NCBI GenBank assembly: GCA_041605955.1
Contig: JBFIXI010000040.1
Coordinates: forward strand, 1-37,596
Direction: 5' to 3'
From: JAHEJX01 sp041605955
GTDB lineage: Bacteria > Actinomycetota > Acidimicrobiia > Spongiisociales > UBA5794
DNA: 37,596 nt
Under the pieces are notes generated by a model. That model was not told the DNA's origin and searched no databases. It saw only the letters and a program-made list of their open reading frames with translations. The first letter of the stretch is position 1. Every line of letters begins with the position of its first letter. The position numbers and the translations under genes are program-made. Shown here piece after piece: positions 18,586 to 25,658 of the stretch.

Positions 18586-19470
18586 GTGATCCGCGCTTGG
18601 ATGCTGGCAGCGCGACCGGCCACCTTGTGGGCTGCGGTGGCGCCGGTGCTGGTGGCCGGGGCCCTCGCGGCCCGCGACCAGGCGTTCGAGTGGCCCCGAA
18701 TGCTGGTCACTCTGCTGGCCGCCGTGGCAATCCAGATCGGCGTCAACTTCGCCAACGATGTCGCCGATGCGGCGCGTGGCGTCGACACCGCGGCCCGCAT
18801 TGGACCAACCCGGGCAGTCGCTTCCGGGCTGTTGACTCCGACCCAGATGTGGGCCGGCGTCGCTGTTGCCTTTGGAGTTGCGGTGGGCTGCGGCGTATAC
18901 CTGATCGCCGTAGCTGGGCCGGTCATCGCGGTGATCGGCATCGTGTCGCTGGCGGCCGCCTTGGGATACACCAACGGGCCGATTCCATACGGCTATCGAG
19001 GTTTTGGCGAAGCTTTCGTGTTCGTGTTCTTCGGGCTGGTCGCAACGGTCGGGGCCCGCTATGTGTTCGACCGCACTGCCCCCATTGAGGCGTGGTTGGC
19101 TGGAATCGCGATGGGCCTGCTGGCGGCGGCCATCCTCTTGGCGAACAACGTGCGCGATCTGGACACCGACGCTGCCAGCGGCAAAGAGACGCTCGTCGTC
19201 AAGGTGGGACGTTCCGCCGGAGTGGCGCTCTACACGGCCGCCGTCGGCGGGTCGTTCGCCGTAATCTTGTTGGCTGTCGGCTCCGGTTGGCTCCCGGCCT
19301 CGGGGCTGCTCGGCTTGGCCCCGATCCCGTTGGCGCTGCCGCTGATTCGCACTATCCGGCGCGAGCAGGCCGGTCCGCCGCTCATCGCGGTTCTCAAGGG
19401 CACGGCGCGACTCCAGTTCCTGGTGGCCGTCCTCCTCAGTGCGGGGATTCTCCTAGATCACATGCTGTAG
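18586..19470 (+). CDS. menA: 1,4-Dihydroxy-2-naphthoate octaprenyltransferase
   Basis: Integral membrane UbiA-family prenyltransferase that attaches the isoprenoid tail to dihydroxynaphthoate. 294 residues with many hydrophobic helices. The first Asp-rich motif is NFANDVAD (54-61, Asp58 and Asp61). The conserved YTNGPIPYGYRGFGEAFVFV loop is at about 127-146. The second motif NNVRDLDTD is at about 186-194. GTG 18586 lies one base past the menB stop and gives the RAWMLAARPATLW N-terminus typical of MenA; ATG 18601 is possible but would trim that motif. It is convergent with the 81-aa gene, with only seven bases between the stops. Confidence 0.94.
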   Translation: MIRAWMLAARPATLWAAVAPVLVAGALAARDQAFEWPRMLVTLLAAVAIQIGVNFANDVADAARGVDTAARIGPTRAVASGLLTPTQMWAGVAVAFGVAVGCGVYLIAVAGPVIAVIGIVSLAAALGYTNGPIPYGYRGFGEAFVFVFFGLVATVGARYVFDRTAPIEAWLAGIAMGLLAAAILLANNVRDLDTDAASGKETLVVKVGRSAGVALYTAAVGGSFAVILLAVGSGWLPASGLLGLAPIPLALPLIRTIRREQAGPPLIAVLKGTARLQFLVAVLLSAGILLDHML

Positions 19471-19477
19471 CCGGCGG

Positions 19478-19723
19478 TCACTCCGCCAAATCACCTCGGC
19501 CGATGCGGTACCCGAGCGCGGCACCGACGACCGCACCCAAGATCGTCGTGGCCCCAGCCAGGTAGGAAGCATTGGCCGCCTGGTCCTCGATCGCCGCCAC
19601 GCCCCAAACCCAAGAAGCGACGAGAGCCCCCATCACGATGCCGAAAGAAGCGCCCACCGCCATCCCGAGAAACGTGCGCCCCACCAGTTGCGGCAGCTTG
19701 TCAGATGGAGACGGGGAATCCAT
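19478..19723 (-). CDS. 81-residue two-helix membrane protein, function unknown
   Basis: Two Gly/Ala-rich hydrophobic segments (about 17-41 and 53-72) flank a short acidic loop EDQAANAS. The second, TTILGAVVGAALGYRIG, has a small-residue zipper pattern. I do not recognise the family. It sits between menA and menD on the opposite strand. The start is credible without a Shine-Dalgarno because TAACGT lies six bases before ATG 19723, sharing a palindrome with the menD promoter. Its placement suggests a quinone- or membrane-linked role, but that is inference only. Confidence 0.65.
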   Translation of the reverse strand: MDSPSPSDKLPQLVGRTFLGMAVGASFGIVMGALVASWVWGVAAIEDQAANASYLAGATTILGAVVGAALGYRIGRGDLAE

Positions 19724-19729
19724 GCGGCC

Positions 19730-19739
19730 ACGTTAACGT
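19730..19739. promoter_or_regulatory. Palindromic divergent promoter for menD and the 81-aa gene
   Basis: ACGTTAACGT is a perfect 10-bp palindrome. It holds TAACGT on the plus strand (19734-19739), six bases before GTG 19746, and TAACGT on the minus strand (19735-19730), six bases before ATG 19723. Neither gene has a Shine-Dalgarno. The two -10 hexamers overlap by two bases, so two polymerases could not bind at once. Confidence 0.55.
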
Positions 19740-19745
19740 TGTGGC

Positions 19746-21464
19746 GTGTCCACCCAGCCGGCAGCCGAATTCTGCGCCGCCCTAGTGGGGGCGCTGGCTT
19801 CCCAGGGGGCCGATCACGCCTGCGTGAGCCCCGGGTCGCGCAACACTCCACTGTTGTTGGCGCTCCGAGCGGAGCCGGCGATCGAGCTCACGGTGCACCA
19901 CGACGAGCGCAGTGCCGGTTTCTTCGCGTTGGGCCGCGCCAAGGCAACCGGTCGGCCGACTCTGCTCTCCTGCACCTCAGGAACGGCGGCTACCGAGTAC
20001 TTGCCGGCGATCACGGAGGCGCGTATGTCCCATACTCCGCTGCTCGCGCTGACCGCCGATCGGCCACCGGAGCTACAGGACCGAGGAGCTCCGCAAACGA
20101 TCAATCAGACGAATCTGTATGGCGCCGCTGCCAAGTGGTTCCACGACACCGGCGTTCCCAACACCGAATCGATCGCCGACGCCACCCATCTGGGTCGCCA
20201 AGCCATGGCGGTGGCCCTGGAATCTCCGGCCGGCCCCGTTCATCTCAACATCCCGCTGCGGGAGCCCTTGGTGACCGGGGAGTTCGGGCCGGAAGGTCGC
20301 CCTGCTGCGAGAGTTGCGCCCCATCCATTGGTGACGGTGCCTCGGGCCACCGCTGCCGAGTCGGAGATCCGGCGCATCGCCGCCCTCATCAGCGGGCGGC
20401 CGACCCTCATCGTTGCCGGAGCTTCGACGAGCCCCGGACTCGCAACGGCCATTGCCGACCTGGCGCAAGCGCTGCGGGCGGTCGTGATCGCCGACCCTCA
20501 GTCGCCGTTCCGCTTCGCCGGCACAGGCGACCCAGCATTGGTGGCGGCCGCCGATCTCCTGTTGGCATCCGGCGACCCCCCGGCGCCCCATGCGGTGCTC
20601 CAAGTAGGTGCCGTCCACACGTCAAAGCCGGTCAATCGCTGGCTTCAGAGCTTGGGAACCCCCTTCGTCCACATCCACGACGGCCAATGGGGTGACCCGC
20701 TGGGGGTGGCCACGGCGGTCGTCGTTGCCGATCCGGCGGCTACTCTGGGCGATCTCGCCAAGGTCGTCGAGCCGGCACCAGAGGGATTCTTCGCAGTGTG
20801 GCGCCGATGGGACGATGCCGTTCGCACCGTCCTGGCGACGGCACCGGCCCGGCTGACGGAACCGGCGGTGGCGGACACGCTGCTCACTCACGTGCCTGCG
20901 GGCGCCTTCGTGTTTGCCGGTTCGTCGATGCCCATACGATTGATCGACTCCCACGCCACGGCGAGACCCTCTCCCGCCCGCGTCGTCGCCAACCGGGGAG
21001 CCAACGGCATCGACGGGTCGATTGCCACTGCGCTGGGCCTGGCTGCCGCCGGACTCGGGCCGACTTATGCGCTGATCGGGGATCTCGCCGCGCTCGCCGA
21101 TATCGGCTCGCTGGTGACGGCACGCCGACTCGAGGTCCCCGTGACGATCGTGGTGATCAACAACGACGGCGGCGGCATCTTCGAGTATCTGCCCCAGGCA
21201 GATCCAGCAATGGTAGACGCAGCAACCTACCGCGACCTGATCGTGGCTCCCCACGGCCAGAGCATCGCCCCGATTGCCGCCGCGTGCGGAATCGACACTG
21301 AGACAGTTGACTCGCTCGAGGCGCTGGTGGCCATTGCAGCCGGCGCCCCGCGAGGGCCCCGGCTCGTGGAGGTCCACACGCAAAGAAGCGCCGGGCCGGC
21401 GGCAAGGGATCACCTCATCCGGCGGATTGCTGCAGCCACCGCCGACCTGCCGACCACGTTCTAG
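19746..21464 (+). CDS. menD: 2-Succinyl-5-enolpyruvyl-6-hydroxy-3-cyclohexene-1-carboxylate synthase
   Basis: Thiamine-diphosphate enzyme that adds 2-oxoglutarate to isochorismate (SEPHCHC synthase). 572 residues. The N-terminal domain has VSPGSRNTPL (28-37) and HHDERSAGFFALGRAKATG, with the ThDP-activating Glu in HDER. The usual TADRPPELQDRGAPQTINQ follows. The C-terminal diphosphate-binding stretch runs from GDLAALADIGSL to VINNDGGGIFEYLP (about 440-482). GTG 19746 is a leaderless-type start. The TAG stop shares the palindrome CTAG (21461-21464) with the stop of the convergent menF. Confidence 0.96.
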   Translation: MSTQPAAEFCAALVGALASQGADHACVSPGSRNTPLLLALRAEPAIELTVHHDERSAGFFALGRAKATGRPTLLSCTSGTAATEYLPAITEARMSHTPLLALTADRPPELQDRGAPQTINQTNLYGAAAKWFHDTGVPNTESIADATHLGRQAMAVALESPAGPVHLNIPLREPLVTGEFGPEGRPAARVAPHPLVTVPRATAAESEIRRIAALISGRPTLIVAGASTSPGLATAIADLAQALRAVVIADPQSPFRFAGTGDPALVAAADLLLASGDPPAPHAVLQVGAVHTSKPVNRWLQSLGTPFVHIHDGQWGDPLGVATAVVVADPAATLGDLAKVVEPAPEGFFAVWRRWDDAVRTVLATAPARLTEPAVADTLLTHVPAGAFVFAGSSMPIRLIDSHATARPSPARVVANRGANGIDGSIATALGLAAAGLGPTYALIGDLAALADIGSLVTARRLEVPVTIVVINNDGGGIFEYLPQADPAMVDAATYRDLIVAPHGQSIAPIAAACGIDTETVDSLEALVAIAAGAPRGPRLVEVHTQRSAGPAARDHLIRRIAAATADLPTTF

Positions 21465-22816
21465 GTTGCGGTCAGCAAGCTGAGCATCGGCCGGAACTTG
21501 AGACGCGTCTCCTCTAGTTCGGCTCCGGGCCGTGAATCGGCGACGATCCCCGCCCCGGCATACAGATGCGATACCCGTCCCCGGATCAACGCGCATCGCA
21601 ACGGAATCGCCAATGTGGCGTCGCCGTCTGCCGTGAGCCAGCCAATCCCCCCGGTGTACCAGCCGCGGTCCATCCTCTCGAACTTGTCCACGAAGGCGAG
21701 GGCGGCGGCGCGTGGCGTGCCCCCGACGGCGGGGGTGGGATGTAGGACGTCGACGAGCTGCATCGGATGAACCGAGGGCTCGACCGTTCCGACGATCTCG
21801 CTCGACAGATGCTGCACCGTAGCCATGCGCCGCAGCGACGGTTGAGCCGGTATCTGCAGGTCGCGCAACAGTGGAACAAGGCGCGCGGCGACATCGTCGA
21901 CCACCAGAGCATGCTCCTGGCGGTCTTTGGCCGAGTGCATCAGCGCTTCGCCGATGGCGCGGTCGTCCGCCTCTCCCTCGCCGCGTGGAGCAGAGCCGGC
22001 CAATGGGTTGACCCGAATCGATCTCGCAGTCTTCTCGAGCAACAGCTCAGGGCTCGCACCGACGAACGTGGCGTCGCCCTCCTGCCACACGAACACGTAG
22101 CACTGGGGATATGCCCACCGCAGATGAGCAGCCAGCGCGAACGGCTGCGGTTCCTGCTCGGTCGTGACGACAACGCTGCGGCTCAGTACGACCTTGGCGA
22201 TGTCGCCGTGCCGGATGGCGCCGACTGCCTCGTCCACCTCCGCCCGCCACTCGGCGCTGGGCGGGTGAGAGACTACGGAATGATCCCCAGGATCAAAAGG
22301 CTCGAGGGCGGGAGGATCGGGCAGAGTCGCGAGCGTGTCGACCAGCTTGGTCAGCTGCGAGCCGGGCCGAGCCGTCAGCATGAGCTTGGATTCACCGTCG
22401 GCGCGGACGACTGCGATCTGCGACAGGACCGCGGCGGCACCGGCGAAGCCGGCCCATTCTTCGGATCGCGGGCCGTCGCGATGAAACGAGAAGCCGGTGA
22501 ACATGGGGAGCGTGGACGTCGGAGCAGCCTCGATCTTGGCTCGCAGTCCTTCGAAGCGGTCTGGTCCGCTGCCCACCGCGTGCCAAGCAGTGCCCAAACC
22601 GGCGACTACCCGACCATCGGGGTGCACGAGGAGCTGCGCTCGCCGGAAGAGCTGCGAGCCCGCCAGCACCAGCTGAATTGGGTCAACCGAGGTGGGCACG
22701 GCGATATGAAGACCGGCGGCGGGCCCCTCCGCCTCCAGCCGGGCGCGCAGTTCAGCGATTTCTTCGGACGGGATCAGCACTTTCCCGTATGTTACAGCGG
22801 CGCTCAACCCGACCAT
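21461..22816 (-). CDS. menF: Isochorismate synthase
   Basis: Chorismate-utilising enzyme that makes isochorismate, the MenD substrate. 451 residues. The C-terminal chorismate-binding domain is complete: KVVLSRSVVV, FVGASPELLLEK, LAGSAPRGEGEADD, VQHLSSEIVGTV, LHPTPAVGGTP and YAGAGIVADSRPGAELEET. Adjacent menD makes MenF more likely than anthranilate, PABA or salicylate synthase. ATG 22816 is preferred over TTG 22831 because GGAGA lies just before it. It overlaps the 3' end of the upstream hydrolase gene by 13 bases, implying coupled translation. It is the last gene of the operon starting at 24298. Confidence 0.93.
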   Translation of the reverse strand: MVGLSAAVTYGKVLIPSEEIAELRARLEAEGPAAGLHIAVPTSVDPIQLVLAGSQLFRRAQLLVHPDGRVVAGLGTAWHAVGSGPDRFEGLRAKIEAAPTSTLPMFTGFSFHRDGPRSEEWAGFAGAAAVLSQIAVVRADGESKLMLTARPGSQLTKLVDTLATLPDPPALEPFDPGDHSVVSHPPSAEWRAEVDEAVGAIRHGDIAKVVLSRSVVVTTEQEPQPFALAAHLRWAYPQCYVFVWQEGDATFVGASPELLLEKTARSIRVNPLAGSAPRGEGEADDRAIGEALMHSAKDRQEHALVVDDVAARLVPLLRDLQIPAQPSLRRMATVQHLSSEIVGTVEPSVHPMQLVDVLHPTPAVGGTPRAAALAFVDKFERMDRGWYTGGIGWLTADGDATLAIPLRCALIRGRVSHLYAGAGIVADSRPGAELEETRLKFRPMLSLLTAT

Positions 22817-23664
22817 TCTCCGGCCACGCAAGCGGCCACTGCCGCCGCCACTGCCTCGGGCCGCTGCATGGGAACGAAGTGATCCGCATCGGGCACGATC
22901 GTCACGGTCGCTCGCGGCATGCGGCCCGCCAGGAGACCGAGGAATCGGGCGGGATGGGTGTCGGACTTCTCCCCGGCGATGATCTCGATGGGAGGTGAGA
23001 GCTCGCCGAGCCGGCCCCAGGCCCGATGGTCGAAAGCCGACCGAAAGAACTCTGCTTCATCAGCGGGATTGCATGCGAGTCGCACCGCTCCAGCGCCGCC
23101 GTCGGGGTCTGGCTCGAAGCCCCCCTCCAGATAGCCGGCGAACGCTCGCTCGTCCCAGGTGATGAATGGCGTCCGGCTCCGGTACCGATCCGCTGCGTCT
23201 TTCAGGCTGGGGAAGGTCGGCCGCCGTCGAAGAGCCCGGACGGCCAGCGGATTGTCTTCCTGGCGTTTGAACGGCGGCGGGCTGATGATTGGCTCGATCA
23301 GCACCAAGCTGCGGAATGTGCCCGGAGCCAACAGCTCCGCCATGGCGAGCACGGCACCCCCCAAGGAATGGCCGACACCGATGACGTCCTTTCTCCCACC
23401 GAGCAGCGCCAAGGCGTCCTCGGCGAGCGCCCACCATGACAGCGGATGCGGCGACGACGCCGATTCGCCGTGCGCCCGCTGGTCGGGCAACACCGCCTCG
23501 AAGCCGACTCCGGCCGCCGCCACCTCGAAGACAACAGGCCGCCACACCTCTTTGCAGAAGCCGGTGGCATGAAGAAACATCACCGGGGGCCCGCCGTCGT
23601 TGACCCAACTCTGCTGGAGCGCCAACGGCACCCCGTCATGAATCACCCGAGTGTTGCGTGTCAC
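22804..23664 (-). CDS. Alpha/beta hydrolase, possible MenH
   Basis: 286 residues with the alpha/beta-hydrolase core: LHATGFCKEVW oxyanion region, DQRAHGES, nucleophile elbow GHSLGG (Ser100), and the catalytic His in DADHFVPM near the C-terminus. Its position directly before menF, with a 13-bp overlap, makes 2-succinyl-6-hydroxy-2,4-cyclohexadiene-1-carboxylate synthase (MenH) an attractive guess. The fold alone does not settle this, and no MenH-specific residue pattern was confirmed. GTG 23664 has AGGAA three bases upstream and lies 16 bases after the CBS-BON stop. The longer open frame to 23934 is antisense-type noise over that gene. Confidence 0.85.
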   Translation of the reverse strand: MTRNTRVIHDGVPLALQQSWVNDGGPPVMFLHATGFCKEVWRPVVFEVAAAGVGFEAVLPDQRAHGESASSPHPLSWWALAEDALALLGGRKDVIGVGHSLGGAVLAMAELLAPGTFRSLVLIEPIISPPPFKRQEDNPLAVRALRRRPTFPSLKDAADRYRSRTPFITWDERAFAGYLEGGFEPDPDGGAGAVRLACNPADEAEFFRSAFDHRAWGRLGELSPPIEIIAGEKSDTHPARFLGLLAGRMPRATVTIVPDADHFVPMQRPEAVAAAVAACVAGEWSG

Positions 23665-23680
23665 GGTTCCTGGTGCTGAC

Positions 23681-24298
23681 CTAGGCCTGAGCGCCGGCGT
23701 CTTCCGGGGGCCAGATGAGCCGATTCTCGACCCGCAATACCCCGTCGAGGCGTCGCACCAGCTCCTGGAGCAGCGCGGACTCAGCCCGGGTGCCGATCGT
23801 TCCGGTGAACATGACCACTCCCGACTCGACGGTGACATCGATGGCGTCCAGGTCGACCGACATGACCCGGCGCAACACGTCTTCGCGAATCTCGTCCTCG
23901 ATGACATCATCCGGCCGCGTGAACGCGGCCACAACGTCGAGGCGAGAGATTATGCCGAGCATCCGCAGATCGCCGTCGACCACGGGAAGTCGATTGATGT
24001 CCTCGTGAACCATGATCCGGGCGGCATCGGCAAGGGAGGCCGTCGCTTCGATGGTCCGCACGTCCTGCGTCATGACCTCGCCGACGGTCTCCACCAGATC
24101 GACCTCGTCATCGCTGTGCCTGGCAACCTCGAGGCGCAGGAAGTCTGCTTCGGTGATCATGCCCACGAGGCACGAGTTGGCGTCGCAGACCGGCAAGCCC
24201 GATATGCGGTTGCGGAACATCAGCCGCGCCGCCTCGGTAATGGATGTCGTGGCCCGGACCGTGATCACGTCGCTTGTCATAACGTCAACAACTCGCAC
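23681..24298 (-). CDS. CBS-pair plus BON domain protein
   Basis: 205 residues: two CBS motifs (about 1-60, beginning VVDVMTSDVITV, and about 72-130, beginning VGEVMTQDVRTI) and a C-terminal BON domain (about 137-195, with VESGVVMFTGTIGT and LEELVRRLDGV-like pattern). CBS pairs bind adenine nucleotides; BON domains associate with membranes or lipids. The likely role is an energy-status sensor near the membrane, but the partner is unknown. GTG 24298 has a strong GGAGG five bases upstream. It heads the operon with the hydrolase and menF, so adenylate sensing could be tied to menaquinone supply (inference). Confidence 0.9.
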   Translation of the reverse strand: MRVVDVMTSDVITVRATTSITEAARLMFRNRISGLPVCDANSCLVGMITEADFLRLEVARHSDDEVDLVETVGEVMTQDVRTIEATASLADAARIMVHEDINRLPVVDGDLRMLGIISRLDVVAAFTRPDDVIEDEIREDVLRRVMSVDLDAIDVTVESGVVMFTGTIGTRAESALLQELVRRLDGVLRVENRLIWPPEDAGAQA

Positions 24299-24409
24299 CA
24301 GTTCCTCCGATAATGGGCGCTTCTGCCTGCCGGCACTCGCAGCCTATTGCACCTGTTGGCCACACGAAAGCCGATGGAGCGACGCGACCCCCATGGCGAG
24401 GCGGGCGGG

Positions 24410-24415
24410 TAGCCT
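24410..24415 (+). promoter_or_regulatory. Candidate -10 box TAGCCT, leaderless start of a lipoprotein
   Basis: TAGCCT is followed by seven bases and ATG 24423. No Shine-Dalgarno is present. Same hexamer as at 11251. Confidence 0.45.
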
Positions 24416-24422
24416 GGCGGCA

Positions 24423-25133
24423 ATGCGCACCCGTCTGCTGATCGCCATCGGGTTGGTTGTCGTCGCTTGCGGCGGCGACGTTGAAACACCTGCGACGACC
24501 GCGAACGGCTCGACAACAACGATCACTGCATCCCCCACCACAGCTACGCCAAGTACGACTGCAGGTACGACCACCTCCGCCACAACGGGTGCCCCCGCCC
24601 CGACCACCACCACTTCGCCCACCGTCCCCTCCACCACGCCAGGTGGCGGGGAGCCGGCGATAAGGATCGAGGAGATCGTCTTTGCCGGCGACCCGTATCT
24701 GCTGATCGGCAACGGAGGAACCGGATTGGGCAGCACCGAGGGCTACCTCATCTGCCAATTCCCGTCTTACTACGGGTTACCTTCGGTCGAGCTCCAACCC
24801 GGCGAACGGCTCGCAGTGCCTCTCGGAGACGGCACCGTGCCGGATCTCGTCGGGGTGGTCGCGACCGTGGAGGTCACCCGCCCCATCGGCGAGGTGTCGG
24901 CAACCAACGGTGAACTCGGCCTCTACTCCACCAACACGTTCAACTCGCCGGACGCGATCGTCGACTACGTCGAGTGGGGCGCTTCGGGACACGCCCGCAG
25001 CGGAGTGGCCGTGGCCGCCGGCATCTGGGTCGATGGCGGCTTCGTCGAGGTGCCGACCGAGCTGCTCGCAATCGTGGCGCAAGCCTTCCCAACGCTGGGA
25101 CCCGAGGATTGGTTCGCAGAGATAGGCGGGTGA
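24423..25133 (+). CDS. Lipoprotein with lamin-tail-like domain
   Basis: 236 residues. The signal MRTRLLIAIGLVVVAC places the lipidated residue at Cys16. A long Thr/Ser/Pro linker (about 20-75) suggests projection through the cell wall. The C-terminal part (about 80-225) reads like a lamin-tail (LTD) beta-sandwich: IRIEEIVFAG, GNGGTGLGSTEGYLICQF, LQPGERLAVPL and AIVDYVEWGASG. LTD domains occur in secreted nucleases and surface proteins. No catalytic domain accompanies it here. The open frame extends upstream to 24012, but the signal peptide, lipobox and -10 box fix ATG 24423. It stands alone, divergent from the CBS-BON operon. Confidence 0.82.
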   Translation: MRTRLLIAIGLVVVACGGDVETPATTANGSTTTITASPTTATPSTTAGTTTSATTGAPAPTTTTSPTVPSTTPGGGEPAIRIEEIVFAGDPYLLIGNGGTGLGSTEGYLICQFPSYYGLPSVELQPGERLAVPLGDGTVPDLVGVVATVEVTRPIGEVSATNGELGLYSTNTFNSPDAIVDYVEWGASGHARSGVAVAAGIWVDGGFVEVPTELLAIVAQAFPTLGPEDWFAEIGG

Positions 25134-25255
25134 ACCGCTGATTCCGTGGTGGGCTTGGACCCTCTCCGCTGATCGCAGTCGTGATCGTGCTTGCTCATCG
25201 ACCGGTAAGCCAACGCAAGGCACACCGGGTCGTCGGCCGGAACTGACAGGAACTA

Positions 25256-25466
25256 GATAATATAGCCCGATGGCCAGCCAGAAACTTTTAGCACGTCTTA
25301 ACAGTTTGCAGGCAACCCTCATAACTCACGAAATGCGACTATTTCGTCGCCTGCCCCTCTGAGGAGGCAGCCCGAAGGGAAAACAACAAGTCGCGAAGGG
25401 TGGACGCCCCCTCATCTGCTTGCTCCATCTAACGTGTCGGGCCCCCATGAGAATGGGGGCCCTTCC
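25256..25466 (+). ncRNA. Candidate small RNA with intrinsic terminator
   Basis: This AT-richer strip lies between two convergent genes, so it is not a leader of a downstream plus-strand gene. Possible promoters are GATAATATAG at 25256-25265, or TTAACA (25298-25303) with an 18-base spacer to TAACTC (25322-25327). Then come a 7-bp hairpin ACGAAAT/ATTTCGT (25328-25347), an 8-bp hairpin with one bulge (25351-25370), a CCC-gaa-GGG hairpin (25371-25379) and an A-rich linker. It ends in the terminator at 25439. Length is about 130-200 bases. It does not match tmRNA, RNase P, SRP or any riboswitch I know. It is not called as 6C RNA because no C6 loops are seen. Confidence 0.45.
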
Positions 25467-25472
25467 CTCTTT
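25439..25472 (+). terminator. Strong intrinsic terminator
   Basis: GGGCCCCCAT (25439-25448) pairs perfectly with ATGGGGGCCC (25453-25462) across a GAGA tetraloop, followed by TTCCCTCTTT. The T-rich side is downstream on the plus strand only, so it ends plus-strand transcription. Confidence 0.8.
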
Positions 25473-25492
25473 GCGGGCCATCTTCGCCCGCC

Positions 25493-25520
25493 GGCCCGCC
25501 TTTCGCCTTGGAGGCGGGCC
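25493..25520 (-). terminator. Hairpin downstream of the histidine kinase gene
   Basis: GGCCCGCC (25493-25500) and GGCGGGCC (25513-25520) form a perfect 8-bp stem with a 12-base loop. It sits 138 bases past the minus-strand kinase stop. There is no T-run, so termination is inferred from position. Nothing else is recognised in 25521-25658. Confidence 0.4.
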
Positions 25521-25658
25521 TGGACCCCTCGGCGCCGCGGACGCTGTCCTCCCAATTGCATCTCGGCGGACTACTGGCGGCTGAACCCGGGTGCTCGCTT
25601 GACCTCGATTGGCCCTAAGGCCGGCGGCATCGCAGGGGCGCTGCCCGGCGGTGCCAGG

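Noticed and set aside
23665..23934. N-terminal extension of the alpha/beta hydrolase frame
   Set aside because: It overlaps the CBS-BON gene, is Arg/Ser-rich nonsense-like sequence, and GTG 23664 has its own AGGAA.
25328..25466. Assignment of the candidate small RNA to the actinobacterial 6C family
   Set aside because: The C-runs are four to five bases and are not in two hairpin loops of six or more C, so the defining feature is missing.
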